From NCBI GenBank assembly GCA_902790465.1, contig CADASF010000032.1:1-32841 (forward strand): a stretch of 32,841 nt of DNA, read 5' to 3'. Each line of letters begins with the position of its first letter. Within the stretch, counting starts at the first letter, position 1. Positions 25,734-32,841 of the stretch are shown one piece after another. The stretch comes from an uncultured bacterium (GTDB lineage Bacteria > Vulcanimicrobiota > CADAWZ01). Both the position numbers and the translations under genes were made by a program. The notes beneath the pieces were generated by a model, which searched no databases, was not told the DNA's origin, and saw only the letters and a program-made list of their open reading frames with translations.

Positions 25734-25766
25734 ATTATAACAAATAACGATGACAGATTCTGTCAT
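25734..25766 (-). promoter_or_regulatory. Promoter with 17-bp palindromic operator, kinase 3
   Basis: ATGACAGATTCTGTCAT (25750-25766, plus strand) is the second copy of the palindrome, and TATAAT (25734-25739, minus strand) follows at the same spacing as in the kinase 1 promoter. About 84 bases separate the -10 from the ATG. Downstream, blocks such as AATTAAATTTATTA and AAATAAAGGAAATAC are shared with the kinase 1 leader. Confidence 0.65.
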
Positions 25767-25839
25767 TTATTTTATGAAATAAAATAAATTGTAAAAATAG
25801 AAGGTTATTATTTAAAATACTAAAAAAATAAATAATATA

Positions 25840-25893
25840 TTTTTTGAAATAAAGCGACTAAAAAATGCATTGGCAAGACTGGGTGAAAAATAA
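25840..25893 (+). pseudogene. Relic of a Sel1 gene tail before the fifth adaptor gene
   Basis: In frame, this segment reads FFEIKRLKNALARLGEK followed by TAA, matching the end of intact Sel1 genes (EDAKEALEKMGEK at 6777, EDAKKALEKLGEKL at 8327). The TAA shares its last base with the next ATG, and GGGTGA within the relic serves as that gene's ribosome site. The rest of the upstream Sel1 gene is gone. This suggests a former tandem Sel1 array now interrupted by the minus-strand kinase block. Confidence 0.6.
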
Positions 25894-27416
25894 TGACAAT
25901 TTCTGAAGCGATAAAAAATATAATTTTAATTTCAAAAAAAGATGATTTATTGTTACTTGATCTCAAAAGATTTATTGCACATTTGAGAGACTTTTCTCCA
26001 GAATACAATAAAGAATTGAATATTTTGCAAAATGGTTTAACTGAAAGAGTATTGAAACTTTTCTTTGATGACGATAGACCACAAAGAAGTAGAATTGCGA
26101 GAGTTAAAATAGCACTTGAAGACCAAGGACTTTCTGAAAAGTGGATAGATTTTATTGTAGAGTCTTTCTGTGAGGCTTTGGGGTGGAAAATTGAAAAGAA
26201 AGATGATGGCGAAAAAGTTACAGAAAATAACATAGTTGTAAATAAAGAAATTGATTTTGAAGAAGCTAAAAGACAACTTGAGTTGGCTCAAAAACAATTT
26301 GAGCAGGCTCAGAAGAGTAAAATTGATGATGCACATTTAAAAACTCAAGAAGCCGAGAAAAATTTTGAGGAAGCCGAACGCAAAGCCAAACTATTGAAAT
26401 CTAATTTTGAAGAAACGGAAAGAAGAGAAAAAGAGTTAGAAGTAGAGTATAAGAAAATAACTGCTGAAAATTTGAAAATAGAAAAAGAACTTGAAGAAGC
26501 AAACAAACAGCTTGAAGAAGCTATGGCACGAGTTGAGAATTTGGAAATAAAATTAAGAGCTATTGAAATCGAACATAAAAAAGTTGAAGAAAATTTTACT
26601 GAAATTCACTTGAAAGCCGAAAATATAAAATCAAAATATGAAGAATCTTTGCAAAAATCAAGTGATTCAAAGGCAGTTTTGGAAAAATTACAATTGGAAG
26701 AACTTATTTTAAAGGCAAATTATGGCGATTCTGAAGCACAAAATAATCTTGGTGGAATGTATGACAATGGCAATGGTGTAAAGCAGGATTATGAAGAGGC
26801 TATTAAGTGGTACAGAAAGTCAGCAGAACAGGGAAATGCAACGGCACAAAATAATCTTGGTGATAAATATTATTATGGTCAAGGTGTTATACAGGATTAT
26901 GAAGAGGCAGTAAAATGGTACAGAAAATCAGCAGAACAGGGAAATGTAATGGCTCAATGTAATCTTGGTTATATGTATGAAAATGGTAATGGAGTAAAAA
27001 AAGATTATTCCGAGGCTGTTAAGTGGTACAGAAAATCAGCAGAGCAGGGGAATGCACATGGACAGCTAAAGCTTGGGTTTATGTATAATAAGGGATATGG
27101 TGTAACACAGGATTATTCAGAGGCAGTCAAATGGTACAGAAAATCGGCAGAACAGGGAAATGCAACGGCACAAAGTAATCTTGGTGTTATGTATAATAAT
27201 GGCAATGGTGTAAAACAAGATTATGCAGAGGCAGTAAAGTGGCACAGAAAATCAGCAGAACAAGGAAATGCTCAAGGGCAGGCTTATCTTGGCGATATGT
27301 ATGAATATGGCAAAGGTGTAACACAAGATAAAAATGAGGCTGTGAAATGGTATAAAAAATCGGCTGATCAGGGAGAAGAATTTGCAAAAAAAGCATTGAA
27401 AAGATTGGGGTATTAG
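25893..27416 (+). CDS. Adaptor-domain / coiled-coil / Sel1-repeat protein 5
   Basis: This 507-residue protein is the fifth member of the family, separated from the others by the whole minus-strand kinase block. Residues 1-98 are the shared domain (DLKRFIAHLRDFSPEYNKEL, EDQGLSEKWIDFIVESF, ALGWKIEKK), about 110-265 a coiled coil that shares the segment KQLEEAMARV with protein 1, and about 270-490 six Sel1 units, ending ALKRLGY. Its leader and first 12 codons are almost identical to those of the 3946 gene, so those two are the closest pair at the 5' end. A weak candidate promoter (TTGTAA, 18 bases, TAAAAT) lies near 25790-25820. It diverges from the pseudokinase gene. Confidence 0.9.
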   Translation: MTISEAIKNIILISKKDDLLLLDLKRFIAHLRDFSPEYNKELNILQNGLTERVLKLFFDDDRPQRSRIARVKIALEDQGLSEKWIDFIVESFCEALGWKIEKKDDGEKVTENNIVVNKEIDFEEAKRQLELAQKQFEQAQKSKIDDAHLKTQEAEKNFEEAERKAKLLKSNFEETERREKELEVEYKKITAENLKIEKELEEANKQLEEAMARVENLEIKLRAIEIEHKKVEENFTEIHLKAENIKSKYEESLQKSSDSKAVLEKLQLEELILKANYGDSEAQNNLGGMYDNGNGVKQDYEEAIKWYRKSAEQGNATAQNNLGDKYYYGQGVIQDYEEAVKWYRKSAEQGNVMAQCNLGYMYENGNGVKKDYSEAVKWYRKSAEQGNAHGQLKLGFMYNKGYGVTQDYSEAVKWYRKSAEQGNATAQSNLGVMYNNGNGVKQDYAEAVKWHRKSAEQGNAQGQAYLGDMYEYGKGVTQDKNEAVKWYKKSADQGEEFAKKALKRLGY

Positions 27417-27445
27417 CTTGTTCTATCGAAAAAAAGGAAAGATTA

Positions 27446-27716
27446 GGGGGCTGTGAAAAAATAAAATAGATCGATTACTGAATTTGAAATAAAGGCGATC
27501 AATTTAATTTTTAAGTAAATAATAATTTACAGGCTTAGATTGCCACGGCTAAAGCCTCGCAATGACAAAATGGCAGTATACAGGCATATATTGGATAGTT
27601 TAGTTTATAGCAACTTTTATTTACTTATTTTTTGCATTTAGCACAATGAGTTAATTTACGAAGATTATATAAAATAAAAAAAGGCTATGAAAAATATTGA
27701 TTTTTTTCACAGCTCC
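27446..27716. mobile_element. MITE-like element with terminal inverted repeats
   Basis: GGGGGCTGTGAAAAAA (27446-27461) and TTTTTTCACAGCTCC (27702-27716) are inverted repeats with one mismatch, about 270 bp apart. Inside lies GATTGCCACGGCTAAAGCC followed by TCGCAATGACA (27538-27567), a hairpin (GGCT-AAA-GCC within ATTGC/GCAAT) that is also present in the copy at 213-280. An 18-base direct repeat AAAAAAAGGAAAGATTAG occurs at 27429-27446 and 27730-27747, flanking the element as an imperfectly placed target duplication would. No coding frame is seen. The last 35 bases also fold on themselves and could end transcription of the Sel1 gene. I see no gene between 27417 and 27796. Confidence 0.5.
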
Positions 27717-27747
27717 AAAAAATGAGAAGAAAAAAAGGAAAGATTAG

Positions 27748-27771
27748 CTCCTAAAAAAATATTTTTAGGAG
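27748..27771. promoter_or_regulatory. Inverted repeat before the flavoprotein gene
   Basis: CTCCTAAAAA and TTTTTAGGAG are perfect 10-base arms separated by 4 bases, ending about 25 bases before the flavoprotein ATG and just upstream of its GGGGAGGA ribosome site. It may be a repressor site or an RNA hairpin that presents a decoy GGAGG. Confidence 0.4.
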
Positions 27772-27796
27772 GAAAAATATAAGGGGAGGATTTTTT

Positions 27797-28378
27797 ATGA
27801 AAAAACTTGTTTTTATTTCAGCAAGTCCAAGAAAAAATGGCAACTGTGATTCTATTGTTGAATTTGCAAAAAAGCAATATGAAAACAAAGAATCTGTTGA
27901 GGTCGATTATGTAAATATAAGAGACCTTAAAAATGTTAAAAATTGTATTGGTTGTGATTCTTGTAAGAAGACTAAAAAATGTATTCACAACGATGATATA
28001 GTCGAAGTTTTGAACAAAATTTATGAAGCAGATAGTATCGCTTTCATATCGCCAATTTATTTTAATTATCCTCCTGCGACTATAAAAATGCTTGTAGATA
28101 GATTGTATGTATTTTTTGATCCTTCAAAAGGTTTCGAAGTTTCAAAAGATAAAGTCAAGAAAATGCTTGTTGCTTTCTCTTTTGGAGCTGGTCCAGCTGA
28201 GGAATACGATAAAGTTGCACATACAACAGCATTTAATTTTATGGTAATCGGTGTAAATGAACATAAAACAATTATGTTGGGCAATCAAAATGACAAAAAG
28301 GCATTTTCAGAAAAAGTTGCAAATGATTCTGAATTAGCAGGCAAAATGAAAAGTCTTTTCGATTGGTTAGCTGAATAA
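27797..28378 (+). CDS. NAD(P)H-dependent FMN reductase / iron-sulfur flavoprotein-like
   Basis: This 193-residue flavodoxin-fold oxidoreductase has the FMN phosphate loop SASPRKNGNCDSI (8-20), the second flavin segment SPIYFNYPP, and a Cys motif C50-x2-C53-x2-C56-x5-C62. That motif resembles the compact cluster-binding motif of archaeal and clostridial iron-sulfur flavoproteins (Isf, PF03358). Such proteins transfer electrons in anaerobes and often act in redox stress defence; the substrate cannot be told. A strong ribosome site (GGGGAGGA) precedes the ATG, and a textbook terminator follows the stop codon, so the gene is probably monocistronic. The cluster could be absent, since many FMN reductases keep only some of these cysteines. 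Confidence 0.88.
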   Translation: MKKLVFISASPRKNGNCDSIVEFAKKQYENKESVEVDYVNIRDLKNVKNCIGCDSCKKTKKCIHNDDIVEVLNKIYEADSIAFISPIYFNYPPATIKMLVDRLYVFFDPSKGFEVSKDKVKKMLVAFSFGAGPAEEYDKVAHTTAFNFMVIGVNEHKTIMLGNQNDKKAFSEKVANDSELAGKMKSLFDWLAE

Positions 28379-28393
28379 AAATTATTGATAAAT

Positions 28394-28442
28394 AAAAAAA
28401 CAGGAGAATCACAATTCAAAAATTGCATTCTCCTGTTTTTTT
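28394..28442. terminator. Bidirectional rho-independent terminator
   Basis: CAGGAGAAT (28401-28409) pairs with ATTCTCCTG (28427-28435), with an inner AATT/AATT pairing. A-tracts lie on the left and T-tracts on the right, so it can stop transcription from the flavoprotein gene (plus) and from the convergent protease gene (minus). Confidence 0.9.
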
Positions 28443-28449
28443 ATATCTT

Positions 28450-29781
28450 TTACACGGTGTATTTTTTGTTGTTTAGAAGTGCGAGGGCTTCGTCCCAATG
28501 GGTGTCTTTTGAAAATTGCAATGACTTATAATTTTTTCCGATGTTATCTTTTGAACTTTCAATTTGAAGTCCGTGTGCATTGCTATAATCATCATTTGAA
28601 TATTTTAACATACCCTTGGGATTTTCTGTTTTAGAATAATTTTGATTTGCTATTATTGCTTCATTAACAGCTGACATAACTTTTTTGGCTGTTTCCTGTA
28701 ATTTTGAATCTTTAAATTTTGGATCATTGCTAATTTTTTCACAGAAATCGTGTAAATCTATTGAATCATTTAAGAAAGATTGTGTATCTGCTCTCAATGA
28801 ATTTAGATGTTTTAGTGTGTCCGCACTTTGTTTTTGTTCCAAAATAGCCTTGGAAAATTCATCAACTGTATTTGCTATCTGATTCATTTTGCTTGTATCT
28901 ATTGCTGATAAAGTCTTTAAATCTGCTTGATATTTTGGAATAGCAAAAGATTTTACAATGTCTTTTGCAAATGATTCAGGTTTCATATTGCCATTAGAAA
29001 GATGATTTAACATCTTTTTATAGCCCCAACCTTCTCCTCCTTCTGTCTCTTCAGAAGCAACAATATAATTGGCAGAATTTCTAAGCTCGTAAGTCGATTC
29101 TGTATTTGCCATAAGACAAGCATCAAAACCGAGGATATCAATTTTTTTACCTGTGATTTTTTCAGCTTCTTGAAATGCCTTGTTCATATCTTGTGGTGTC
29201 ATCATATTGTAGTCGAAAGAATAATCTTCTCTTCTTACTCCATTATCATGATCGGCAATGGCACCATTAGAACCGCCTCCGTGGCTACTTATAACGACCA
29301 TAACATGATCAGAAGGATAATTTTTGATTCCCCAAGATATAAAATCGCTAAGCACCTTGGAATTTGACATATCTACATTTTCTTGTTTTGGAACAACAAC
29401 AGGAGAATACAATTCACCATATTCATCTGATCCATCAGATTTTGTTACATAATAAGTTGTGCAACCTTCATGAAAACAATCAAGCATTGACACAACATTA
29501 ATGTTTTCATTTGAGCCAACAGCTTGCATTTCTTCTCTTACATCAGCCAAAATATGACCATATAAATCATTATCACCTGCTCCATAGTGGAGAACAGTCC
29601 ATTTTTTATTGTCAATTTCGTTTTTGTTGTCTTGACCAAGTGAAACTGAATCTCCAATTTCTGCATTATCATTCTGCTCAGTTTTTGTTGAATCAGATTT
29701 CAAAGAAGATTTTATATTTGTATTATCATTTGGAAATGATACATTATTCAAATTTTGTGAAGTCAAACTGTTTATATTCAT
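28450..29781 (-). CDS. Clostripain-family (C11) cysteine protease
   Basis: The preferred start is ATG 29781 (443 residues; MNINSLTSQ), with AAGGTG about nine bases upstream; a GTG at 29793 would add four residues but overlaps that ribosome site. After a roughly 55-residue Asn/Ser-rich leader without a hydrophobic signal, the C11 domain runs from WTVLHYGAGDNDL. Catalytic His167 lies in ISSHGGGSNG and Cys222 in LGFDACLMAN; EETEGGEGWGY is typical for the family. C11 peptidases cut after basic residues and usually self-process for activation. How this one would leave the cell is unclear, since no Sec signal is visible. It sits between two terminators, so it is a single-gene unit. Confidence 0.9.
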   Translation of the reverse strand: MNINSLTSQNLNNVSFPNDNTNIKSSLKSDSTKTEQNDNAEIGDSVSLGQDNKNEIDNKKWTVLHYGAGDNDLYGHILADVREEMQAVGSNENINVVSMLDCFHEGCTTYYVTKSDGSDEYGELYSPVVVPKQENVDMSNSKVLSDFISWGIKNYPSDHVMVVISSHGGGSNGAIADHDNGVRREDYSFDYNMMTPQDMNKAFQEAEKITGKKIDILGFDACLMANTESTYELRNSANYIVASEETEGGEGWGYKKMLNHLSNGNMKPESFAKDIVKSFAIPKYQADLKTLSAIDTSKMNQIANTVDEFSKAILEQKQSADTLKHLNSLRADTQSFLNDSIDLHDFCEKISNDPKFKDSKLQETAKKVMSAVNEAIIANQNYSKTENPKGMLKYSNDDYSNAHGLQIESSKDNIGKNYKSLQFSKDTHWDEALALLNNKKYTV

Positions 29782-29850
29782 ATAAATCTTCACCTTTTTT
29801 ATTGATTTAGATTATTTTTTCTATAATTCAAAACTATTTCCCTTTTAATT

Positions 29851-29897
29851 AAAAACTCTTGCAAATTATCTTTTGGACAATTTACAAGAGTTTTTTT
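29851..29897 (-). terminator. Terminator after the S46 peptidase gene
   Basis: CTCTTG-AAATT (29856-29867) pairs with AATTT-CAAGAG (29879-29890), with a T-run on each strand outside the stem. It follows the S46 peptidase stop codon by 15 bases on the minus strand. Confidence 0.8.
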
Positions 29898-29912
29898 ATC
29901 CCTGTTTATGTT

Positions 29913-31991
29913 TTATATACCTGTTTTTGTCAATTCATCTGCCAATTTTTCGGCACCATAGACATTGCGAAGAGTTTCAAGAACAGCAACTGCACTGACT
30001 GCAAGACTTCTTGCATATCTTCCGTCATACATAAACTGTCTTGTCATTCCTTCAGTGTTTCTGTCAAAATTGATTCCTACAAGTTCGCCTTTTGTATTGA
30101 CAACAGGTGAGCCAGAATTTCCGCCTATTGTGTCAGCGTCATAGACAAAATCGAGAGTTTCGGCTTTGTTTATTTTTGATTCTTTCTCAAGATAGATTTT
30201 GGGGATATCCCATTCTTTCATTCCTGTTCCCTTGAATGAGTAGTATCTGTCATATAATCCGTAAAAAGTTGTCTTACAAGGAGCATAAGTTCCATTTGTC
30301 TCATATCTCTTTACTGGACCATAGGCGAGACGAGGTGTAAATGTTGCATCTGGATAGATGTCTTTTCCATATGTTTTGAATTTGATAGCTGCGATTTTTT
30401 CAACAGAAGGAACTACTCTTGATTCATACTCTTTTTGATACCAATCCTCTTGGGCTGCTTTTATTGGTTCCATTTGTAATGCCAACTGGATAAGTGGGTC
30501 TTTACTTTGTTTACAGGCTTTGAGTCCGCCTTCCATCAATTTTTTTCTGTATTCAACATCTTTAAGTCTTGTTCCAGCTATCAACTGTTTTGCTCTTTCA
30601 TTTGGTGTGTATATGTCAAGAAGCATTTTTACTATTGGATTTTTTTCTTTTGATCCCAAATTTTCTTCTGCCATTTCGAGATATGATCTTAACATTATTG
30701 TTTCCAAATCATCATAAATAGGCTCTGGTGAGAGATATTCATATTTTAGAACATCGAGTTGTGAATCGTGAAAGCCATTTTTGCGTTCTGCATCAGGTTT
30801 TTCCATTTCTGTACAATATCTGACAATGACAAAAGCAATTTCAGGAAGTCTGTTTCCACCTAAGCAACCAAATGCAAGTTCATCATATCTTTCTTTGTAT
30901 TTACTGACAGCTTTTCCTATATCGTTATAAGCTGAGTCGAGTTCTGCTTTTTGTTTTGGGTCTTTTGAAGCAGATTCTCTGAATTTGTCTTCTTTTGTTT
31001 TAAATATTGCTGAAAGTTCTTTGTCTTTTACGCCTTTAAATTCGCCTTCAGATACTTTTTTGCTGTTTTCATAGGAAAATATGAGTGTTTCTGCTCTTCT
31101 GGCAGATTCTGGGTCTTGTTTTGCATAGGCATATAGATTTTTTAGAATTTTGTTATATTTGTAAATTTTTGCTGGGTATTGAAAATCTCTGCTGAAAAGA
31201 TATTGTGAATATGTTATATTCCTTTTTGTTCTTCCAGGGTTTCCTGAAACGAAGATAAGAGAATTTTCTTCAGGTGATTTTGTGCTGAATTTCAAGAAGT
31301 GATCACAGTTTATTGGTTTGTCATTTTCATAAACTCTGAATATTGCAAAATCCAAATCATAGCGTGGATATGTAAAATTGTCATAACTGCCACCATAGAA
31401 AGCAATCTGTTTTTCAGGTGCCATTACAAGGCGGACATCTCTGTATTTTTTGTATGTGTAGAGCCAGTATTCACCGCCATTGTACAATTTTACGACATCA
31501 CTTCTCATTCCAGTTTTTTCTTTATTTGCTTTTTCAATCTGTGCGATTTTTGCTTTTCTTGCTTTAATTGCCTTTTCACCATCAAGACCTTCTGCAGATT
31601 TTATGACTTCTTCAGTAACATTTTTCATGTCAAAAAGTACATTGAGTTCAAGGTCTGTACATTTCTGTTCGAGTTCTTGTGTTGGTGCATAAAATCCCTC
31701 TTTTAGATAATCTTTTTGAGCTGATGACATTTTTTGAAGTTGTCCAGAAGCTACATGGTGATTAGTGATAACTAATCCTGTTTTGCTGATAAAAGCACCA
31801 CTTCCTCCGTCATTAAATCTGACACTTGAAAGGCGTACATTGTCAAGCCACTGTTGAGTTGGCTCAAAGTTGTATTTTGCCTTTATTTTTTTTACAGGAA
31901 TATTGTCAAATGTCCACATGCCTTCATCAGCACATGAAATTCCTGTAAGAAGTCCTGCAATACCTATTGCCATCGTAAGTTTTTTTAACAT
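29913..31991 (-). CDS. S46 dipeptidyl-peptidase, DPP11-like (Asp/Glu specific)
   Basis: The 692-residue serine exopeptidase carries a Sec signal peptide (MLKKLTMAIGIAGLL...), probably cleaved in SCA-DEG; the mature start DEGMW is characteristic of S46 enzymes. The catalytic triad is visible: His79 (TNHHV), Asp214 (DLDFAIFR) and Ser626 (GGNSGSP). Arg644, eighteen residues after the Ser, lies in GINFDRN. In Porphyromonas DPP11 the Arg at this spacing (Ser655/Arg673) confers preference for Asp or Glu at P1, while DPP7 has Gly, so acidic specificity is predicted. The enzyme would release dipeptides in the periplasm for peptide-based nutrition. AAGGAT precedes the ATG. Length and motifs indicate a complete enzyme. 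Confidence 0.95.
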   Translation of the reverse strand: MLKKLTMAIGIAGLLTGISCADEGMWTFDNIPVKKIKAKYNFEPTQQWLDNVRLSSVRFNDGGSGAFISKTGLVITNHHVASGQLQKMSSAQKDYLKEGFYAPTQELEQKCTDLELNVLFDMKNVTEEVIKSAEGLDGEKAIKARKAKIAQIEKANKEKTGMRSDVVKLYNGGEYWLYTYKKYRDVRLVMAPEKQIAFYGGSYDNFTYPRYDLDFAIFRVYENDKPINCDHFLKFSTKSPEENSLIFVSGNPGRTKRNITYSQYLFSRDFQYPAKIYKYNKILKNLYAYAKQDPESARRAETLIFSYENSKKVSEGEFKGVKDKELSAIFKTKEDKFRESASKDPKQKAELDSAYNDIGKAVSKYKERYDELAFGCLGGNRLPEIAFVIVRYCTEMEKPDAERKNGFHDSQLDVLKYEYLSPEPIYDDLETIMLRSYLEMAEENLGSKEKNPIVKMLLDIYTPNERAKQLIAGTRLKDVEYRKKLMEGGLKACKQSKDPLIQLALQMEPIKAAQEDWYQKEYESRVVPSVEKIAAIKFKTYGKDIYPDATFTPRLAYGPVKRYETNGTYAPCKTTFYGLYDRYYSFKGTGMKEWDIPKIYLEKESKINKAETLDFVYDADTIGGNSGSPVVNTKGELVGINFDRNTEGMTRQFMYDGRYARSLAVSAVAVLETLRNVYGAEKLADELTKTGI

Positions 31992-32016
31992 ACATTTATC
32001 CTTTCGTTTTTTATTG

Positions 32017-32514
32017 TTATTTAAATTTTTCGTAAGCTAATCTTGGAGAATTATTTCGGACAAAAATAATTCCGCAATATTTATATCCTAATTTTTTTAA
32101 CAAGTTTTGTAAAGGCTTATTGTCTTTGTGGGTATCAACACGAATATGTCCATTACTTTGTTTATAAGCCCATTCAAAACATTTTTTTCCAATTCCTTTA
32201 GTTGTGAAATTGCTGGCTAAACGATGAATAACACCATAAGCACTATTGTCTTCCCAATTCCCTTCTTCTATAATTTCGTAGGTTGGCTCAATGTCTTTTC
32301 CAAAATCAAAGAAAAAAGTTCCAACAATATAGCCATTTTCTTCACAGACATAACTTTTTTCTGATTTTATGTCTTGTTTTATTAAGTCGATAGATGGATA
32401 TTTGTCATTTCCCCATTGGTTTGGGTTTCCATTTTCTGCCATAAATTGTCTTGCACATTCATAAATTTGCATTATTTTTGGCAGGTCAGTGATTTGAGAT
32501 TTTCGTATAATCAT
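32017..32514 (-). CDS. GNAT-family N-acetyltransferase
   Basis: The 165-residue product has the GNAT fold order: N-terminal MIIRKSQITDLPKIMQIYECAR, central strand VGTFFFDF, the segment IHRLASNFTTKGIGKKCFEWA carrying an acetyl-CoA loop of the R/Q-xxG type (KGIGKK), and C-terminal KPLQNLLKKLGYKYCGI. The substrate is unknown; the TFFF...EP.Y..I.EG.W pattern resembles small unassigned acetyltransferases. It begins eight bases after the upstream hsdS-like stop with only a poor ribosome site (AAAAAATAAT), so translation may depend on coupling. The S46 gene follows 25 bp downstream in the same direction and has its own ribosome site. Confidence 0.88.
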   Translation of the reverse strand: MIIRKSQITDLPKIMQIYECARQFMAENGNPNQWGNDKYPSIDLIKQDIKSEKSYVCEENGYIVGTFFFDFGKDIEPTYEIIEEGNWEDNSAYGVIHRLASNFTTKGIGKKCFEWAYKQSNGHIRVDTHKDNKPLQNLLKKLGYKYCGIIFVRNNSPRLAYEKFK

Positions 32515-32522
32515 ATTATTTT

Positions 32523-32841
32523 TTACAGAACACTTTTTAATAATTCGATTGAATTTTCTTCATTTGGATCATTTGTTCCAAGAACTCCACAAAATGCACG
32601 AGTTAAAAGATTTTCCCTTAAATACCCAATTCTTTCTATTTCTTTTTCTGCTATTTCTTTAACTTGTTTTTCTTTTGACAAAACAGAATCAAGGATTTTT
32701 ACAATCTCTTTCTGTTCTTCAAGTGGGGGAAGAGGGAAAGGTAATTTTGATGTTTTGGTTTTATTTATAATATAAATTGTTGTTGCACAAGATCTTTCTC
32801 TTATAACTTTCTTAAAAAACTTACTACAACAATAATAATAT
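32523..32841 (-). CDS. hsdS: Type I restriction specificity subunit (HsdS-like), C-terminal part
   Basis: The frame is open from the window edge to TAA at 32523-32525, giving about 106 codons. It contains KLPFPLPPLEEQKEIVKILD, the hallmark end of an HsdS target-recognition domain, then a charged helix (LSKEKQVKEIAEKEIERI) and LLTRAFCGVLGTNDPNEENS with IELLKSVL, the usual HsdS C-terminus. HsdS directs the methylase and nuclease of a type I restriction-modification complex to its DNA site. The N-terminal part and any hsdM or hsdR lie outside the window. The gene end is intact and the acetyltransferase gene follows at once. Confidence 0.85.
   Translation of the reverse strand, partial: YYYCCSKFFKKVIRERSCATTIYIINKTKTSKLPFPLPPLEEQKEIVKILDSVLSKEKQVKEIAEKEIERIGYLRENLLTRAFCGVLGTNDPNEENSIELLKSVL

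Noticed and set aside
32416-32775. Plus-strand frame at the right end
   Set aside because: It lies opposite the acetyltransferase and HsdS C-terminus, which have clear family motifs on the minus strand.

Overview
The window comes from a very AT-rich bacterium that uses the standard code (TGG for Trp; TAA, TAG and TGA all end genes). An anaerobic or microaerophilic, probably two-membrane and possibly host-associated lifestyle is suggested by a FeoA-FeoB ferrous-iron transporter, a Cys-motif flavoprotein, a lipoprotein, a secreted S46 dipeptidyl-peptidase, a clostripain-type protease and BspA-type leucine-rich repeats. The sequence alone does not allow a safe phylum call.

Layout. 1-288: no gene; a long hairpin and a dispersed repeat. 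289-3759 (minus): feoAB fusion and a TMEM43-like membrane protein. 3946-13445 (plus): a tight run of Sel1-repeat genes. Four encode a shared ~95-residue N-terminal helical domain, a coiled coil and Sel1 repeats; one encodes a membrane-anchored Sel1 protein; one is a Sel1 lipoprotein split in two by a perfect 32-bp tandem duplication. 13440-25650 (minus): three paralogous kinase-like proteins with a zinc ribbon and an FHA-like tail, a TerY-like VWA protein, a PP2C phosphatase with a giant repeat tail, and a BspA-LRR membrane protein with a 20-copy repeat. 25893-27416 (plus): a fifth adaptor-coiled-coil-Sel1 gene. 27417-27796: a MITE-like repeat. 27797-32841: a flavoprotein, C11 protease, S46 peptidase, GNAT acetyltransferase and the 3' end of an HsdS gene.

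The main point of interest is 3946-27416. VWA, PP2C and kinase genes together are the known TerY-P triad. Here the triad is flanked on both sides by Sel1 paralogs sharing one N-terminal domain, and a shorter version of that domain seems to begin the neighbouring LRR membrane protein. Two of the three kinases have lost key catalytic residues in a graded way. Two kinase genes carry the same promoter with a 17-bp palindrome. The phosphatase and LRR proteins carry long Thr/Ser-rich repeats that could be multisite phosphorylation targets. I infer one phospho-signalling system with expanded scaffold or effector proteins. No ter genes other than the VWA gene lie in the window.

Repeats shape the whole region: 108-bp Sel1 units, 24-bp and 48-bp in-frame minisatellites, a triplicated membrane module, and a recurrent junction where the tail of one Sel1 gene carries the ribosome binding site of the next adaptor gene.
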